Shown in pieces: positions 1-13,936 of a stretch of 64,000 nucleotides of DNA (positions are counted from its first letter, which is position 1; each line of letters starts with the position of its first letter). Below the pieces are notes generated by a model. The model worked only from the letters and a program-made list of their open reading frames with translations. It was not told where the DNA came from and searched no databases. Position numbers and translations under genes: made by a program. Source of the DNA: Lutraria lutraria. Lineage: Eukaryota > Mollusca > Bivalvia > Venerida > Mactridae. The DNA is taken from the NCBI GenBank assembly GCA_964023205.1, contig OZ026838.1, forward strand, positions 30,221,843 to 30,285,842. Direction: 5' to 3'.

Positions 1-1690
1 TTCTTGCTAGTAGTTTCCAATTTTTGGTGAAAGCTCATGATACATAAATAATATATAATTCCAAACCAGGATGCATTAATTTTGCTTGACACAATACTGT
101 GTAAAGCACAACCCTGAGTTCCACACCGTACTTGCTGGCCATCTCATAACTGAGTTCAGTCCCTTTACAAGACATAAAGCGCGGTTATAAAAAATCATGA
201 CAAACCACGTGTCATGACATTTCTTGTTTCACTACATCATCAATAGGTATACTCAACAATATGACTGATAGTACGGCAACAAATGGGGAAAAAACATGAG
301 CTTTATGAACGTGACCGGAAGTGAATTTCAACAATGTGTGTCAATAAGTTCCTGTTTTATATTTAGACAAAATGTAGACTTCAAACACACCTTATCAACT
401 TAACGACCCTTGAAGTCAGTGGTAAGTACATGAAATTCAAATAACCACTCGAGAGTTTGTTTGTTTGTTTATATTTTTTAAAAATCATTCCTGAAATAAA
501 GATTGTATGTATCACGTGCGTTCTATATTTGGGATGAGTCACCCCATGTAAATATTGTTTTTTAAAAGCGTTTTAAGTTTTCGGTTGCAATTATGACAGT
601 TTTCTCGAACAAGAAAATTGGAGGGAATGGATAAAATGATCAAATTAGTTTATTGAGCATTCATATATCTAAAATAAGGACCAAATCTTTTTCTAATCAC
701 TCAATTGACCGGAAGTCGGACCAACTTAATCAAAGAAAAGGCAGATGATATGTGAGGATTTAAACTGAGTATTAGATCTAAATCTTAAAATTATGATCAT
801 ATCCTAATCAAGTAAGCCAATCGACAAATTTCAACCTAATTTAAACATAATTGGTACAGTTCAGTATATAATCCATAATGTAAGAACAATAAAAAGACCA
901 GTCAATAAGAATTCCCCATACATAGGGAATACATGTACTTGTACAAGTATGTCGCATGTCGTATTAAAATGAAAATGTAACGCTTATCTATATTTAAAAC
1001 TTTTGTCAAGTTGAATGATTTAGCCAGATAAAGTCTATGTACGTTGTACGGTTATCCGACCCATCCTATTTTCGGCGCCGATCCTTAATGCATCCAACAA
1101 CAAAATCCAATGTACGTGTAACTATTTGGGACGAATCTTAGGCGCCAAAATAAGAAAGGGGTGTTTAAAGAAAAATAGAAAAGAAACGACACAATACTGA
1201 AAACTTTTAACAGCGGTCGGTAGATAAGTTGGGATTTTATTGTTAACAATGTATGCTTGTATTGAATCAGAAAAGCTGGAAAGAAACGAACAAAACAATT
1301 GCTGTCAAAATCACGAGAAGATGTGTCGTTTTTCGACACTGAACGATGGTTCAGCTTTCCTTGGTCGTCACTTGCTCGGCGCGCGTGAATTTTTATGTGG
1401 GCCTAAGTACTACGTTTATCTACACGCCATGCATGTTAAACTAGTTCCCGTTTCATATTGCAGTGCAAGTCTATGAAGTCCAGTTTCCATGAGTACTTCC
1501 AGTCCTTTGATTTAAAGAATCGATCACGTGTAACTTCAAACCTTTTTTTTGTGGATGTCATTATAACAACAGCATACCGACATCAATATCAGCAGGGGTC
1601 TCTTACATAGGCAATATGTGTTATTTTTTTCTTTCAGTAAATATACACAGGCTCACTCATCAAGCACGCCAGTAAAGAGTTCTCTTATAG
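1..1690. other. intergenic, no gene recognised
   Basis: AT-rich sequence with short open frames only. None has recognisable domains, splice context or codon bias. I see no RNA gene or clear repeat here. Confidence 0.5.
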
Positions 1691-1699
1691 ATAGATTTC

Positions 1700-1950
1700 A
1701 GATTTATATAGCGCCCTGTTCATACCAACACGTTCAAAGGCGCTTTACATATGTTGCAGCTTAGAGGACGCAGGTGCATCATCTACCAGTGCAGATACAG
1801 CATGATCTGACCTGAGGGACAGACGGAGAGAAAGCCCCAAGAAGTGAGAGATGGGTATTATTAGATACGGGCATGTCCGGCGCGGGATGCGCCTTGCTCT
1901 TAATGTGCCCGGTGTATAGCACCGATACATTGCTTCCTGGTAGTCTGAAT
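1700..1950. repeat. possible dispersed repeat
   Basis: The stretch opens with TTTATATAGCGCC and, about 30 bases on, AAGGCGCTTTACAT. This pair resembles a dispersed repeat I recall from several invertebrate genomes. It is locally more GC-rich than its surroundings. No target-site duplication or coding capacity was found, so the assignment rests only on the motif pair. Confidence 0.35.
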
Positions 1951-2456
1951 AAGTACTTATACAGTCCACACAGCAGATATAGCGGAAAAATATTATAAAA
2001 TCTCCAAGGCCCATGTTTAATCTATATTAATATTAGGACTTTCTGGTCGGAACACAAAGGTTGTATTGATAATGGTGTCATGATGCTGTCAACATGAAAC
2101 TCATGAGTTTTATAATCAGTATAAATACTGAATGAAAATTACGATTTGTCTGAGACTTGTATTAGACTGTACGATGACAAACGGGTATTTAGAATAGCGC
2201 CTTAACATGCGATGCATATACACATGTACGGTTTTTCCGACTAAATTCTTTATTTTGGCCATAATTATGCTTTTTACAATCAATTATAAATTGATAAAAT
2301 CATCGCCTTTTTCATATTTTTTTTAAAGTTGTATGCTCGATAATTGCTGCATGTGATAATTATTATGAAATACACGTATACTCAGTCCCTGTATTTAATA
2401 CGTGTACATCATGGCGCGTTTTTCTGTTGCTGTTGTTTAGTTGCCGTCACGAAAGT

Positions 2457-3270
2457 CTTCAACGGTGTATGAATATTACACGTGAGTATATGACTCTTAC
2501 GTGTTTAACAGTGTATGAATACACGTGAATATAGTGACTCGTACGTGTTCAGCAGTGTATGAATATTACATGTGAATATATGACTCTTACGTGTTCAACA
2601 GTGTATGAATATTACACGTGAATATAGTGACTCGTACGTGTTCAACAGTGTATGAATATTGCACGTGAATATATGACTCTTACGTGTTCAACAGTGTATG
2701 AATATTACACGTGAATATATGACTCTTACGTGTTCAACAGTGTATGAATATTACACGTGAATATGACTCTTACGTGTTTAACAGTATATGAATATTACAC
2801 GTGAATATATGGCTCTTACGTGTTCAACAGTATATGAATATTACACGTGAATATATGACTCTTACGTGTTCAACAGTGTATGAATATTACACGTGAATAT
2901 ATGACTCTTACGTGTTCAACAGTGTATGAATATTACACGTGAATGTATGACTCTTTCGTGTTCAACAGTATATGAATATTACACGTGAATATATGACTCT
3001 TACGTGTACAACAGTGTATGAATATTACACGTGAATATATTACTCTTACGTGTTTAACAGTGTATGAATATTACACGTGAATATGACTCTTACGTGTACA
3101 GCAGTGTATGAATTATGCACGTGCATATATGACTCTGACTTGTTCAACAGTGTATGAATATTACACGTGAATATGACTCTTGCGTGTACAACAGTATATG
3201 AATATTACACGTGAATATATGACTCTTACTTGTTCAACAGTGTATGAATATTGCACGTAAATAATACTCT
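2457..3270 (+). repeat. 46-bp minisatellite, 18 copies, with CACGTG cores
   Basis: About 18 head-to-tail copies of a 46-bp unit, each containing GTGTATGAATATTACACGTG followed by AATATATGACTCTTACGTGTTCAACA. A few copies are about 4 bp shorter, losing one ATAT step. About 16 copies keep a palindromic CACGTG (E-box core), and most also carry a second ACGTG in the TTACGTG part. The array ends about 1.3 kb before the SoxF start codon. Copy similarity is high, with scattered single changes (for example CATGTG in copy 3 and CACGTA in the last copy), so it is fairly young or homogenised. A cis-regulatory role is possible but not shown. Confidence 0.93.
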
Positions 3271-3306
3271 GTAGCAATATTGTATATAGTACCTGTAATA
3301 TCAACA

Positions 3307-3457
3307 GCCCGATTAACTCATTTGGTAGCATCTGACTTACAAGAAGGAGGTCGCGGGTTCGAGACCCGCATCGGGTACATAATTTCCCTCCCCCTATTAC
3401 ATTTGGTGCCGTGAGTGTCTAGCCTTGGAATCCTAGAGCCTAAAATTCTTTTTTTTC
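3307..3457 (+). repeat. tRNA-like sequence (tRNA pseudogene or SINE head)
   Basis: A 70-base tRNA-like fold at 3307-3376: the acceptor halves GCCCGAT and ATCGGGT pair (one G-U), and the T arm GCGGG/CCCGC is perfect with loop TTCGAGA. The B box GGTTCGAGACC fits the consensus. The A box TAACTCATTTGG lacks the usual G, and the D and anticodon stems are poorly paired. The loop would read TAC (Val-like). An 8-T run follows at 3449-3456, which could stop Pol III. The damaged arms argue for a pseudogene or SINE rather than a working tRNA. Confidence 0.55.
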
Positions 3458-4583
3458 TTACATGTACTTGTATGAAATGTTTCTTATGTACACATTAGTG
3501 TTTAGTTGTTGTATATATCGTTGATATATAGAAGTGGAGTTATCCATGATATTAGATATTGTTACATTAATCGTTTAAGTACATAGTTATCTTCGTTCAT
3601 GGTAAAATAGTGCTGTTGCGTTGTAGTTCAGTTTGAACTTATATTGTTGTAAGCGGGATTCCCTAATTGCGTATTGTACACATGTATACACTTCAGTGTA
3701 TGTTTGTTAATATCGAGATTTTGTTCACAAAATTATATTTAATCTAACTCAAGCGCTATTTGTTACATCCGTATTAGCAATGTCACATGAAGCTTTTTCT
3801 ATAAAAATCCGTATTTACTTCCAATAACTTTGATTTCCGATCAATTTACAAGTTAGCTAACTTAATGACAATTAAGTTAGGGGTTTCTTGGAATTGATTA
3901 ATTCTATTTATAAGTATACTTTACCACCATTACAAAAACATTTGAATCGAATCTTAACACAACAAAATATAATTTTCATCGGACTGTTTACATACACCTC
4001 AGTCATAATTTGTGCACGAATCCGGTATATACCAGAGATATATGACACCACGTTGCCGCTCGATTAGATTTTGAGACGAAACGCTCGCCCCAGTGCTGAT
4101 AAGGTGAATTTTGAATTTACAATATAGTGCAACAAACCTGATCGTGAAAAACATGTGATTTCCGAAAGTAAACTAAAATAATTAGAGCTTGGAAAAGGAA
4201 ATAAATCATTAATGAGCGTTGATTGGACGTGCTTGGTGAGTTTATCAATGCGAGATAAATATAACTTTCAGTGATCAAAGTTTCAAACGCTGACCTAATA
4301 CTCAACTGATAGTGTGATTATTATTTACGCCGAACTTTTAATATAATTGTTCGATTTTTTTATTTCAGTTTGTGCAACATTTTTTTTGGCAAGCGTGAAA
4401 ATATTTGTTTAGCGGTTAACTGTGACGGGTAATTTACAAGGTAGAAACACAAAACTGTGTTGTTAGTGTTTCTGCTCAGAAATCGCTACCTTTGTTGGGT
4501 AATCTCGCACAACAGATGTCTAATTCTTTACAAATCAGCTAAAGTGTAATTGCTAATGAAGCTATAGATAACAGGGAATAAAT

Positions 4584-7500
4584 ATGGATAGAACCGCCAT
4601 GCCGTGTTATTCGTCTGCTTCGACGCCTCATCACGATCAGAGAAGAAACTTTTACATGGAGCAACAAAACGAATACAATTTCCCGACGTGGATACCAAAC
4701 GTTGGATATTCTCACGGAGTTATGGGAGGGGGTTGCTCAATTCCCACGGGGCCAAAGAAGGAACAGCGTATTCGTAGACCGATGAACGCATTCATGGTAT
4801 GGGCTAAAACGGCACGAAAAAGGTTGGCAGACGAAAATCCTGACGTCCATAACGCCGAACTGAGTAAAATGCTGGGTAAGCTTTTTTTATATTAAAATGT
4901 AGATCATTTATATATGTAAATAATTATGGCAAAATGACAATTCAAACCACTGAAATAAATGCTAAAAACGACTCTCGGTAAATTATAGTTAATATTCTTT
5001 TAGAATTAGTCAAAATTTTAGAAGAAATAAATATATTTTCCTTGAAGAATGTTCTATTCTTTTTTACGATGCAAGTTAAATTGTATTTATAGAGTCAACA
5101 AGTTCCATGATGACGTGTGAACGTCTTATTAGTATACTTGCGTAATTTGCTTTCACCTGTTTATATAATATATACATGAAAATCGAGTAGAAGTTGACAT
5201 TGTATGTACTTAACTAAGTTCGCTGACACTATTTATTAAATTTGAAGACTCGATTTAATTCTTAACAATTTATATTATATTATACTAAACATGCGCGTTC
5301 TGATTGTTTATGTAATATACAATATCTTCATTTTTGGTGTTGAATTTAGCAAGTAAATGGCACATATCATAATGTTGTTATAGCAATTATTTTAATCAAA
5401 TGAAACTTAACAGTAGCCAATCTAAGGATATAACGTTTTTATTACCACTAGCAACACAATCTTCAATTAACCAGCAACATGTTTTAGCATTTAATACACT
5501 TTAAGTTATTTCGTTTGTAAGAAAATCAATCTATTCGGTAAGACCCGCATACAAGTACCATCGCTTTAAAAAATAAATGTAAAATGAAATAATTGAACTA
5601 TTACAGTGACCTTTATTAACTAAATCTTACTTTTAACTTATATGTATTGATCATAATTTTGATATATTTGTACGTCCTCAGTAAGTATAGATTTCAGAAT
5701 GCTATTTTGATATTAAAAATGTTTCATTTTTTTGTGTGTGCAGCTTTTGTGCATACATATTCAACCAAACACTTAGCACTGAATATTTTTTTATTAATCT
5801 CCTTCCTTTTTTAAAAGGATTCGTTCTCAAAAAGGGCAAAATTCTAGATCCCAAATGTTTCATAGAACACCTAACATTCATACCCACGTTTTTTATCTTA
5901 AATTGTTATTTGATCATCTAAAAGAAATCTTTAAAACTATATGTTTTGTGTTCGGGTGTGAGTTAAAGCGACTAATACGTGTGTATTAATAGTTTAGATC
6001 ACCACTATGTTAAATATATTGCATGTTTTGGTCTTGTCAAACTTCAGTAGAAATGTATTAATCTGAACTTACTCACAGCTTAATGATAGAAGCTGGTCCA
6101 ATATATATATGTAATGTATTGTATTAATTAAGTATCATGAAATGAAAATATGTACTACGTTACTTTGACTAACCTTACGTTACAGTAATATGAACATGAT
6201 CGCGTGGTATTATAATTATAATTAGAAGTTAATTGATAATTTTCTGACTATTTTCTTTTCTCCATCACGTACGAAAGAACAAAGTTGAAATAATTAATTA
6301 AAACTTCTTATTACTCTGAAGTGACGTCCATTGTTTTCTTCGATATCAATTATATATTAATTAAAATATAAGTGAATGATAGTGGTTAAAGTCTCATTAA
6401 TATACTTATGTTATGAAGTGATTTAATGTATATAAAATAATTCAGTGAATTTATATATTTGTTCAACTCAGAAAGAAATAAAAAATAGACAATATCTACA
6501 ACACAGCAAATATTTCTTGATGTGCAGTTAATCACCAATTAGTGGGATGACGGTGTGGTGCGCATCTTTGTCTTAGAAACGAAGTTAAATAATGTATTGA
6601 TAAATGTACTTCATGGATACAATATCATGCACATAATTTGTTAAAAAATCAGTAGTGTGTTTTATACAACGCAGTCATATTATCAGAAGTTAAAATAAAT
6701 TACGATAAATATTTGACACGCTGATAAACACAAGGTTTTCCTAAAAACATTATAACAAAACAACCAACAACACAAGAGAATATTGTGTTACTGGTGAACC
6801 TTTTCTGTGTCAATATTACATCGAATTTCCAAGATAATGAGGTTGAGCTTGTACATGTACGTTGTAAAAGAACCGTTGCGTAGTAACAATAGAATCACTG
6901 CTACATTAATATTTTACGTTTGCATTTTAAATTAGTTTGCGTTAAGGTTTTTACTAAATAAAATTTATAAGACCGAAACATACAGAAAGAAGTTCGTGTT
7001 ACGATTTTTTTATCATCAACGATTTATTTGGCTGGATCTTTTTTATCAATTTACGCTTTTATGTTTTTCAATTACCGCTGTATCATTATAATGTTACATA
7101 TGTGTCTATTTATAACTGTTCAATTTTTAACACTGTAATTCGGCGCGTGTCACAAATGATAAATGTTATCAATTTGATGTACAATGTTCGATATTTCTGA
7201 CGATCGTTAAATCAGTATCAATTATCATCTTATCATAAACGTGTTGACATATACTGTACAAATTATTATAATTATTAACCTTGTACTTCTAAATGAATGT
7301 CTTACTTTTTCACATGATATTTTCGAAGTAAATTCTATATGATAAGCTTATGTTAATTAGGCTTGTAATACGTTATTAAATGAAAATATGAAAGCGAGAA
7401 AAAGAAATTGATACTAGTAATCTACGTTTATTGAGTATTTGATATTAAACATGTTTTATTACTTCTCTATTATGCACGTATTCCTACAATTCATCGTTTT

Positions 7501-9502
7501 CTTTCTTTTTTGGGGGAAGGGGTGTGCAATAAATTGGATCTCATCGAAAATGTTAATATGAATAAAAAAATATTTTAAAACGTCTCAAAAAATAAATAAA
7601 TAAAAACTATCCGCCAGACATAACGTAAATACGTATTATGATTAATTTTAAACCAAATCCAAACTAAAACAATAAAAAAAATCGTGTACGTATGTAGTTA
7701 TCTAAACATCCCAGTCTTTCAATCTTCTTTTACTTTAAGGAATCCTCTTTGTTGTTTTTTCTTAATCCTTGCCTGAGTACATTAATTATGTTAACTTAAA
7801 TGTTCAGATTTCCTCGTTTACTATGCATGAACCATTAAAATAATGCGCGATATGTTGATTTGTTAATCTGATAGCATTTGACAATTAGTCGGCCAGATAC
7901 ATGTTAATTGGTGAAGAACTTGACTTTAAACTCCTCTTCCGACCCCGGCGCGTGGATTTTATTAACCAGGTGGTGAAAAACATCACTTTTTGATTCTAAT
8001 GATTGTTCCACGTGCCTCAACATTCCTACCTCGTTAAGTTACTATTTTATCAGCGTCTGTGATTTTCTTTCTGTTTTTCTTCTTTTTGTTAAGAATTTAA
8101 AATATTTTACAATAAAAACTGACACTATCATAAGCGATTGTTAAAACTATAAAAACGGCCATTATTAATAACAAACAAGACATATCAACAAAGTTTTATT
8201 ATGTATCATGATTTGTATTAAAACATATTTCATGAATTTCCAATTACAAAATAAAGTTACTCTCAAAATATATATTATCACAACAATAGACAATACATAT
8301 ACTGAAGTTGTTTATCAAAATGATAAATCAATGATAGTAATAATTGTTATTACGAGGGGTGATATTAAAACGAGTGATGATAGAAGTGAAACAATAACAA
8401 AATAAGTAGTCCATTTTTAATCGTATAGCATATTTTTTCAGGGCAAAAATGGAAGACATTGCCGAGTGACGAGAAGAAAGCATTCAGCGATGAAGCTGAA
8501 AGACTTCGCCAAGAACATATGAAACAATACCCAGATTATAAATACCGCCCACGTAGAAGAAAACCTCTAAAGAAGGGATCAAATAGTGGCAATACTCATG
8601 GGCAAGCAGATAGCACACAGTTATACACACGAGCGGACACGCATCGTCCTCTATACATAGAGAGACGGTTCCCGAGGTCAAACAGTTTTAGTTGCGAAGG
8701 TTCGCCGCCAAACAAGTCGACTGTTGATTATCGACGTCTTAGTTCCAGTGTCCCAATAGCCTCACGTGTGACACCTTCTCCAGAATCAAGTCCACACAGC
8801 CCAGAGGACCACTCACAGAACAGCCGGTATCAGCATTATAAAACCATGGAAACTAGCGAGTTTAATATCAGTCATACCTATGGTCACATTGCCGATGCAT
8901 ATTCCATCTCAGCACAATCCTACTACTTGAAGTCACCATCCCAAAGTGTTATCACCCAAATTCCTGTGCCGAAGAACATCAGAGTTGACATGAATGCTAA
9001 TTATTATAACGGTGATCTCTCAAAGACACATTCTACCGCTGGTAATAACACGAGCAAAGAAATAGTTTTTCACAACAGCACTGGCCTAGGTGGGCGATCA
9101 TGTTATACATATCCTGGTGCAAGACCTAGTCAGCCCGATTTATTCTATGGAAATCATGACATGTTGGAAGACGTCAGACAAACAAGTCCTGCTGAAATGG
9201 ATATTTACATCCAACCAAATAACGAAATGACTAATAAGTTTGTTAAGCACCCAGTAAGCATTCTGGAAAATATCAACGCTCATCAGGAAATCGATTCTGG
9301 TAAAACATTTGTTTCCGAAAACAAATTCGCTTTTCGTGGTAAAGTTGAAGTCAACTCGGCGAGTGGTAAATCCAACTGTGCCATGTCGCCTACACCAGCA
9401 CCAGAAGGTGGAGAAATGAGCCGAGATATCCCGAGTGCTTGTTATGACTATGATGCTCAACCCATGATAAACGCTTTAACACACGAATCAATGACATCGT
9501 GA
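4584..9502 (+). CDS. SoxF: SoxF-type HMG-box transcription factor (Sox7/17/18-like)
   Basis: Two coding exons, 4584-4875 and 8442-9502, join in phase 1 (G|GTAAG donor, TTTTTTCAG acceptor) into a 450-aa protein. An in-frame TAA at 4569-4571 supports this start. The HMG box spans about residues 63-141: it begins [14 protein letters not shown], contains [10 protein letters not shown], and ends in the basic tail KYRPRRRKP. The combination MVWAK, RKRLA and KYRPRRR fits group F rather than SoxB or SoxE. The family binds ATTGTT-like DNA in the minor groove and controls endoderm, vascular or blood-type fates in animals. The intron cuts the HMG box after residue 98. The C-terminal 300 residues are rich in Ser, Pro, Asn and His and low in recognisable motifs. 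The beta-catenin-binding EFDQYL-like motif of vertebrate Sox17 is not visible. Confidence 0.93.
4876..8441 (+). other. SoxF intron
   Basis: A 3566-bp, very AT-rich intron with a GTAAG donor and a polypyrimidine-CAG acceptor. A short open frame at 8208-8405 runs up to the acceptor but has repetitive AT-driven codons and no domain, so I do not call it. I see no clear transposon inside. Confidence 0.8.
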
Positions 9503-12500
9503 GTGTTAATGTTTTGATGTAGATATTATTGAGTTTTTTCTGATGTTACTCAGTGAAGGTGTCAGTGCTTCCACATGCAATCAATTCTAGTCAGTTTTTT
9601 TTAAATTTTATTTTTCTTTGTTCTGAAATTGTCTCCATATTCATTATTTATGATTCATTGTCATCACCGTGTTCATTATCGTCATCAGCATCTTCATCAC
9701 CGTTATTTAACACATTTACTAACATATACATGTTCTATATTAACATTATCAAGGATTTGACATCCTCAGGAACTATGATACTACAATATTTCTGTTGCTT
9801 CGATCAGTATCAGCAACAACTTCTACACTGAGATCAAAACTAGATCCTAAAGTGTCAATATTATTGATTTACAAACTGATCATAGGAACATTATCTATCG
9901 ATCGACAATCTGTATGTCCCTTTAAACAAACCAGTTTAAGTTAAACAGATGTTATGATAGTAATGTACATGAATATGTAGTTGCAAGTTTTCACTGTTGT
10001 TAAGAGTTAACAACCATACTATTTAAAATCTGAACATTTTAATTTCTTTTTCATTTTCTGATTTTATTAAAATTATTTTACTGTAAATTTATTTCTGTGT
10101 ACTAAAATGTATAATATATGCTATTTGCTGATTTTATAATTTTATTTCTCATCTGTAAATCTCTGTATTACAATGGATGCATTTATTTCTCTCCAAAAGT
10201 CTGCATTCTTCACACCGACTTCTCCACATACTTCTGATAAACTGCCTGTCTAACATCTATATATCATTACAATAAAATGTACACGCATGCTTTCTTGTAA
10301 ATAGAGTGGTTACGTATTGTTTTTCTCACAACAAACACAAGAAAATTCGCTAAGTTGGGGTGGAGAATTCTTTATCCAATACCAATTAATGCGATAGTAA
10401 TACATTTTACCTGGGTGCAGCCATGTTTTATACTGTAAGTTTGGTTAGCTTCTATTTAATGCAAAAGATAATGGATTGGCTTGTTTGTGTAGAATGTTGT
10501 AATTTTCTCTAGATGTGAATAAATGATCTACTTTTGATATAAAAAAGGTTTCAACGAAACCCACTTGTACATTTGTGTAAATAGTTAATTATAGAAATGG
10601 TAAGAAAACATTATGAATGCCCTTTCCTTTGTATATAATTATCATTTGTTGGATTCTCATTATGTTATTGCAATTCTTTGAAATTCTCTAGGTGTTCAGT
10701 AAGCCAGTTAAGTGGATTATTTTAATTGCCTTGATTTTTACATCTTAAAACGATTAAGTTGGTACTTATGTCCTTAAGAGCAAACTATCTGACAGTGTCC
10801 CCAAGTTGAACTTTTATTTACTATTTTCATTGTTTTATCCAGCAATATTATTGTACTCGATTTTATTAGATTTGTCAATATTGCTATTTAATTGGACATT
10901 TAAAGCCAACAGATCTGTTTCTATGTAAACTTTACATTATCAGTCACACCTGTTGAATAAATACATTAATAATTTAATTTAAGAGCACAATCTCTAGATT
11001 ATGTCTGTCAATGTCTATAATTTAATCTTGTGCCATGTAGCATCAGCCAAATTGTGCTTAACAAGTGTTTAAATTATCCTACGGGTAATCTACAGTGACA
11101 TATACTTTATTTATTACTATTTGCGTACATATAAAACAATATTTTATGTCGATTTTAAACCACTTGACATCGTATTTGGAGAGGAATTGAGGGGCGTTTT
11201 ATTGGTAAAGCTTATGACAGTCAACAAAATGACATGTTCTCCCGGTGGGTATGCAAAATATTCTTGGCGATGAATGTCCAATAGGTCAGAAAAATGTAAA
11301 GGACTCTACGGACATCGCTTCTTTCAGTCTATAGGGTGGTATATACACTCAGCATCATTAAGAAAATCTTAACACTACGCTAAAGTTTTAGCTTAAATTA
11401 CGGTAATTTAGAGAACCTTTCCAAATTTCTAACAGTTCAACTAGTGAAGACCTAATCTAAATTTCCCTGTGTTGCTTCATTGTTAAGTCAGTTGTGATAT
11501 AAGGTGGATTATCGCCCAGCCAATTCTGTAGAAAATCACGATCTTTCTGTTATACATTGATAACACATTTTTTAACTTGACTAAGCTATAGAGTCATGGA
11601 TCTTCATGAACTAAGAACACAAATTTTGCAAAAGCTTGTTGCGGACATTTTTCTATTGTTTTTACAGTAAAACTGCACTTGGCAACCATTTTAATATAAA
11701 CACCTCCTTATCATTATGGTGGCTTATATTCTGACCCACCTTCAATACTTCTATATATTTAAACTTAATCATAAACCATGTCAGCCATAAACTTAAGGCC
11801 AGCGATTGATACATTCATGTACATACCATATTGTTGACCATGACATTGCAATGTTAGTCTGTTCTATAAAAGCGTCGATGACCATCAAACCTTCATTAAA
11901 ATAATTAAATTGTTCTTTTTTAACGACAAGTTTGGATGTATTGCTTGATACAAGGTTCTAAATATTAAAATCGGCCTCTCAGATCAAATTTTAATTTCAA
12001 TCTCGAAACATTTTGTTGTAAACATAATTTTACACAGAATATATGTCTATAGTTTAATTGCATATATACGAATCAATGATCTGACGAAATGATGCATTAT
12101 TTAAAATAATCAAATTCAAAACCAAGAAAAGCAAAACGAAAAATAACGAGATTTGAGTTTGGAGACCGAACTCAAGTCTTATAACCTCGGACCTTGAATT
12201 TTGGCTTGATTTTATTGATCATGAATCATAAATATACGATAAAGATATGTAATCTAGCCTTCTATGTTTGCTTGTTTGTCTAAGTTAAGATAAGTTGAAC
12301 TTCAGATAAATGTACGTATAAAGTTGTACAATCTTTTTACAAATGAATTTCAGACATGTTGATGTTACATTTCTATATCCAATTTCGTCAATATACCTTA
12401 TAACTTTTATAGGGAAATCTCACGATATATTATTAGATATACGAATACAAAAAAGTCAGGAATATTTAGACAACATCATTTATTTTTGTCATGCAAATTT

Positions 12501-13690
12501 TATTTGAATATTAAAGCCCTGCTATCATGTGTATTAACGTTTATACATGTAATTTATTTAGTTAATAATTAAATTATTCAAAGTTATTTGTGGATTTTAT
12601 TTCATTTATAGACTTATAATAATTTTCTGACAAAATTTATTTAATTTGTTAATAAAACAATACTACACGTATTATGATAAAATTTAGACCTTGTAGAAAA
12701 GGTGTTTATTTGTTTTGCATTCTTAAAATAATATTGTTATGTCTTGATAAAGGCGGTCGCTCCGAAACTTTGGCAATATAATTCTTTAGTTTATATGTGT
12801 TATTGTTGTTGAATCCACATTAATTTTGCATTCTATCTATACATACATGAAATTAACTCTTTATTTCTTTTTAATCATTCTTGTTCATTTTTGTCTGGTA
12901 AATCAATTTGTATAATTGTGATATGTTTCTAACTCTAATAAAAATCTTAAAATAGGGATTTTGTTATTGCTTACATGTATAGGAAATGAATTACAAAAAA
13001 AATATGTAATTTGCATTAATGGGTATTGCATAGACACCAGCTTGTGTTGGGAAACAAATGTTTGATTTCATTTTGTTACCATATTCCCCTTCATGACTGG
13101 TACTCTGTTGTTTATTGTGTAACTCACATAATTATAATCATACGCTAATCGTATGTATATTTCTATTTCCTTGGTACAGTAGGAGTACACTCGGGGAGCC
13201 TGTGTTTTGTTTTCCTTTGTTTTGTGTGGTCCAATGTGTAGAGTGTGTTGGTTTTTGGGATCGCGGATTTTGCGGAAGGTAGTATTTTGGAGGAGATTGA
13301 ATATTTATCTATATTCATTTATTTCACATAAATCGTATCCCTGATTGGAACTGACTGTGTTGGACGTCTATCCGATGCCAGGCGTTCTAATAATGCATTG
13401 TACAAATAATAAGGAAGTTACTGTTATTGACAACATCAAAAACTTGAATTGAAGAATGTATATCATGTATGCGTTCTGATTAAGTCGGACAAACACATGT
13501 CCAGGCAATTACTATGACATGTTATGTACTAAACAGTATGTTCACTAAAATAGTCAATCATTTTGAAACATAACACTATTTGGAACATATCAAAAACTTA
13601 AAAGAATCACACGAATGAATATCATTTAGACGTGGGTAATTTTGCGGTAATGAAAATGATAAATAAAAGCTTTGAAATTATTAGGTAAAT
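9503..13690. other. SoxF 3' UTR and AT-rich intergenic region
   Basis: The stretch begins with the SoxF 3' UTR and then runs into unremarkable AT-rich DNA. A short hairpin lies near 12152-12175 (TTGAGTTTGG/CCGAACTCAA, 3-base loop). Around 12741-12777 the words GGCGGTCGCTCCGAAAC and TTGGCAA resemble the 3' end of Penelope-like elements, but no coding remnant was found upstream. No further gene was recognised. Confidence 0.5.
10271..10276 (+). terminator. candidate SoxF polyadenylation signal
   Basis: AATAAA 769 bases after the SoxF stop. Further AATAAA copies lie at 10518-10523 and 10956-10961, so the 3' UTR may be 0.8-1.5 kb with alternative ends. The true site cannot be chosen from sequence alone. 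Confidence 0.4.
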
Positions 13691-13704
13691 CTAATGGCTG
13701 AAAA

Positions 13705-13923
13705 ACCCGCCTCCATGGTCGAGTGACTTCAAATCACTGTAATCTCTCACTGATAAGAGGAGCCAAGCTACTGACCACGTCTCTTTATGTGAGAAAGTAG
13801 ACAGTTGCTTACGGAGTATGGGAGACTAGTACTGGTTCTTCCCAGGAATGATGGTTAAGTGAAATGTCCGTCTCATATGATTCTGACTGTTGAAAAGGGG
13901 CGTTAAACTCAAATAAACAAACA
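13705..13923 (+). mobile_element. tRNA-derived SINE, family 1, copy 1
   Basis: A 219-bp element flanked by a 13-bp target duplication, TAATGGCTGAAAA (13692-13704) and TAATGGTTGAAAA (13924-13936). Its 3' end is TTGAAAAGGGGCGTTAAACT followed by an AAATAAACAAA tail. The inner part (TCTTTATGTGAGAAAGTAG, GTACTGGTTCTTCCCAGGA) recurs in reverse orientation at 37608-37846 and 48327-48539. The tRNA-like head is shortened here. Confidence 0.8.
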
Positions 13924-13936
13924 TAATGGTTGAAAA

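Noticed and set aside
2457..3270. CRISPR array
   Set aside because: Units are tandem with no unique spacers, and the genome is eukaryotic.
3307..3376. Functional tRNA-Val gene
   Set aside because: The acceptor and T arms pair well, but the D and anticodon stems do not, and the A box is off consensus. Called tRNA-like instead.
8208..8405. Extra SoxF exon or small gene in the intron
   Set aside because: Its composition follows the AT-rich intron, it has no domain, and the canonical acceptor at 8440-8441 joins exon 1 in phase without it.
9553..9831. Second small gene after SoxF
   Set aside because: It lies within the SoxF 3' UTR, and the Ser-rich frame comes from TCATCA-type simple sequence.
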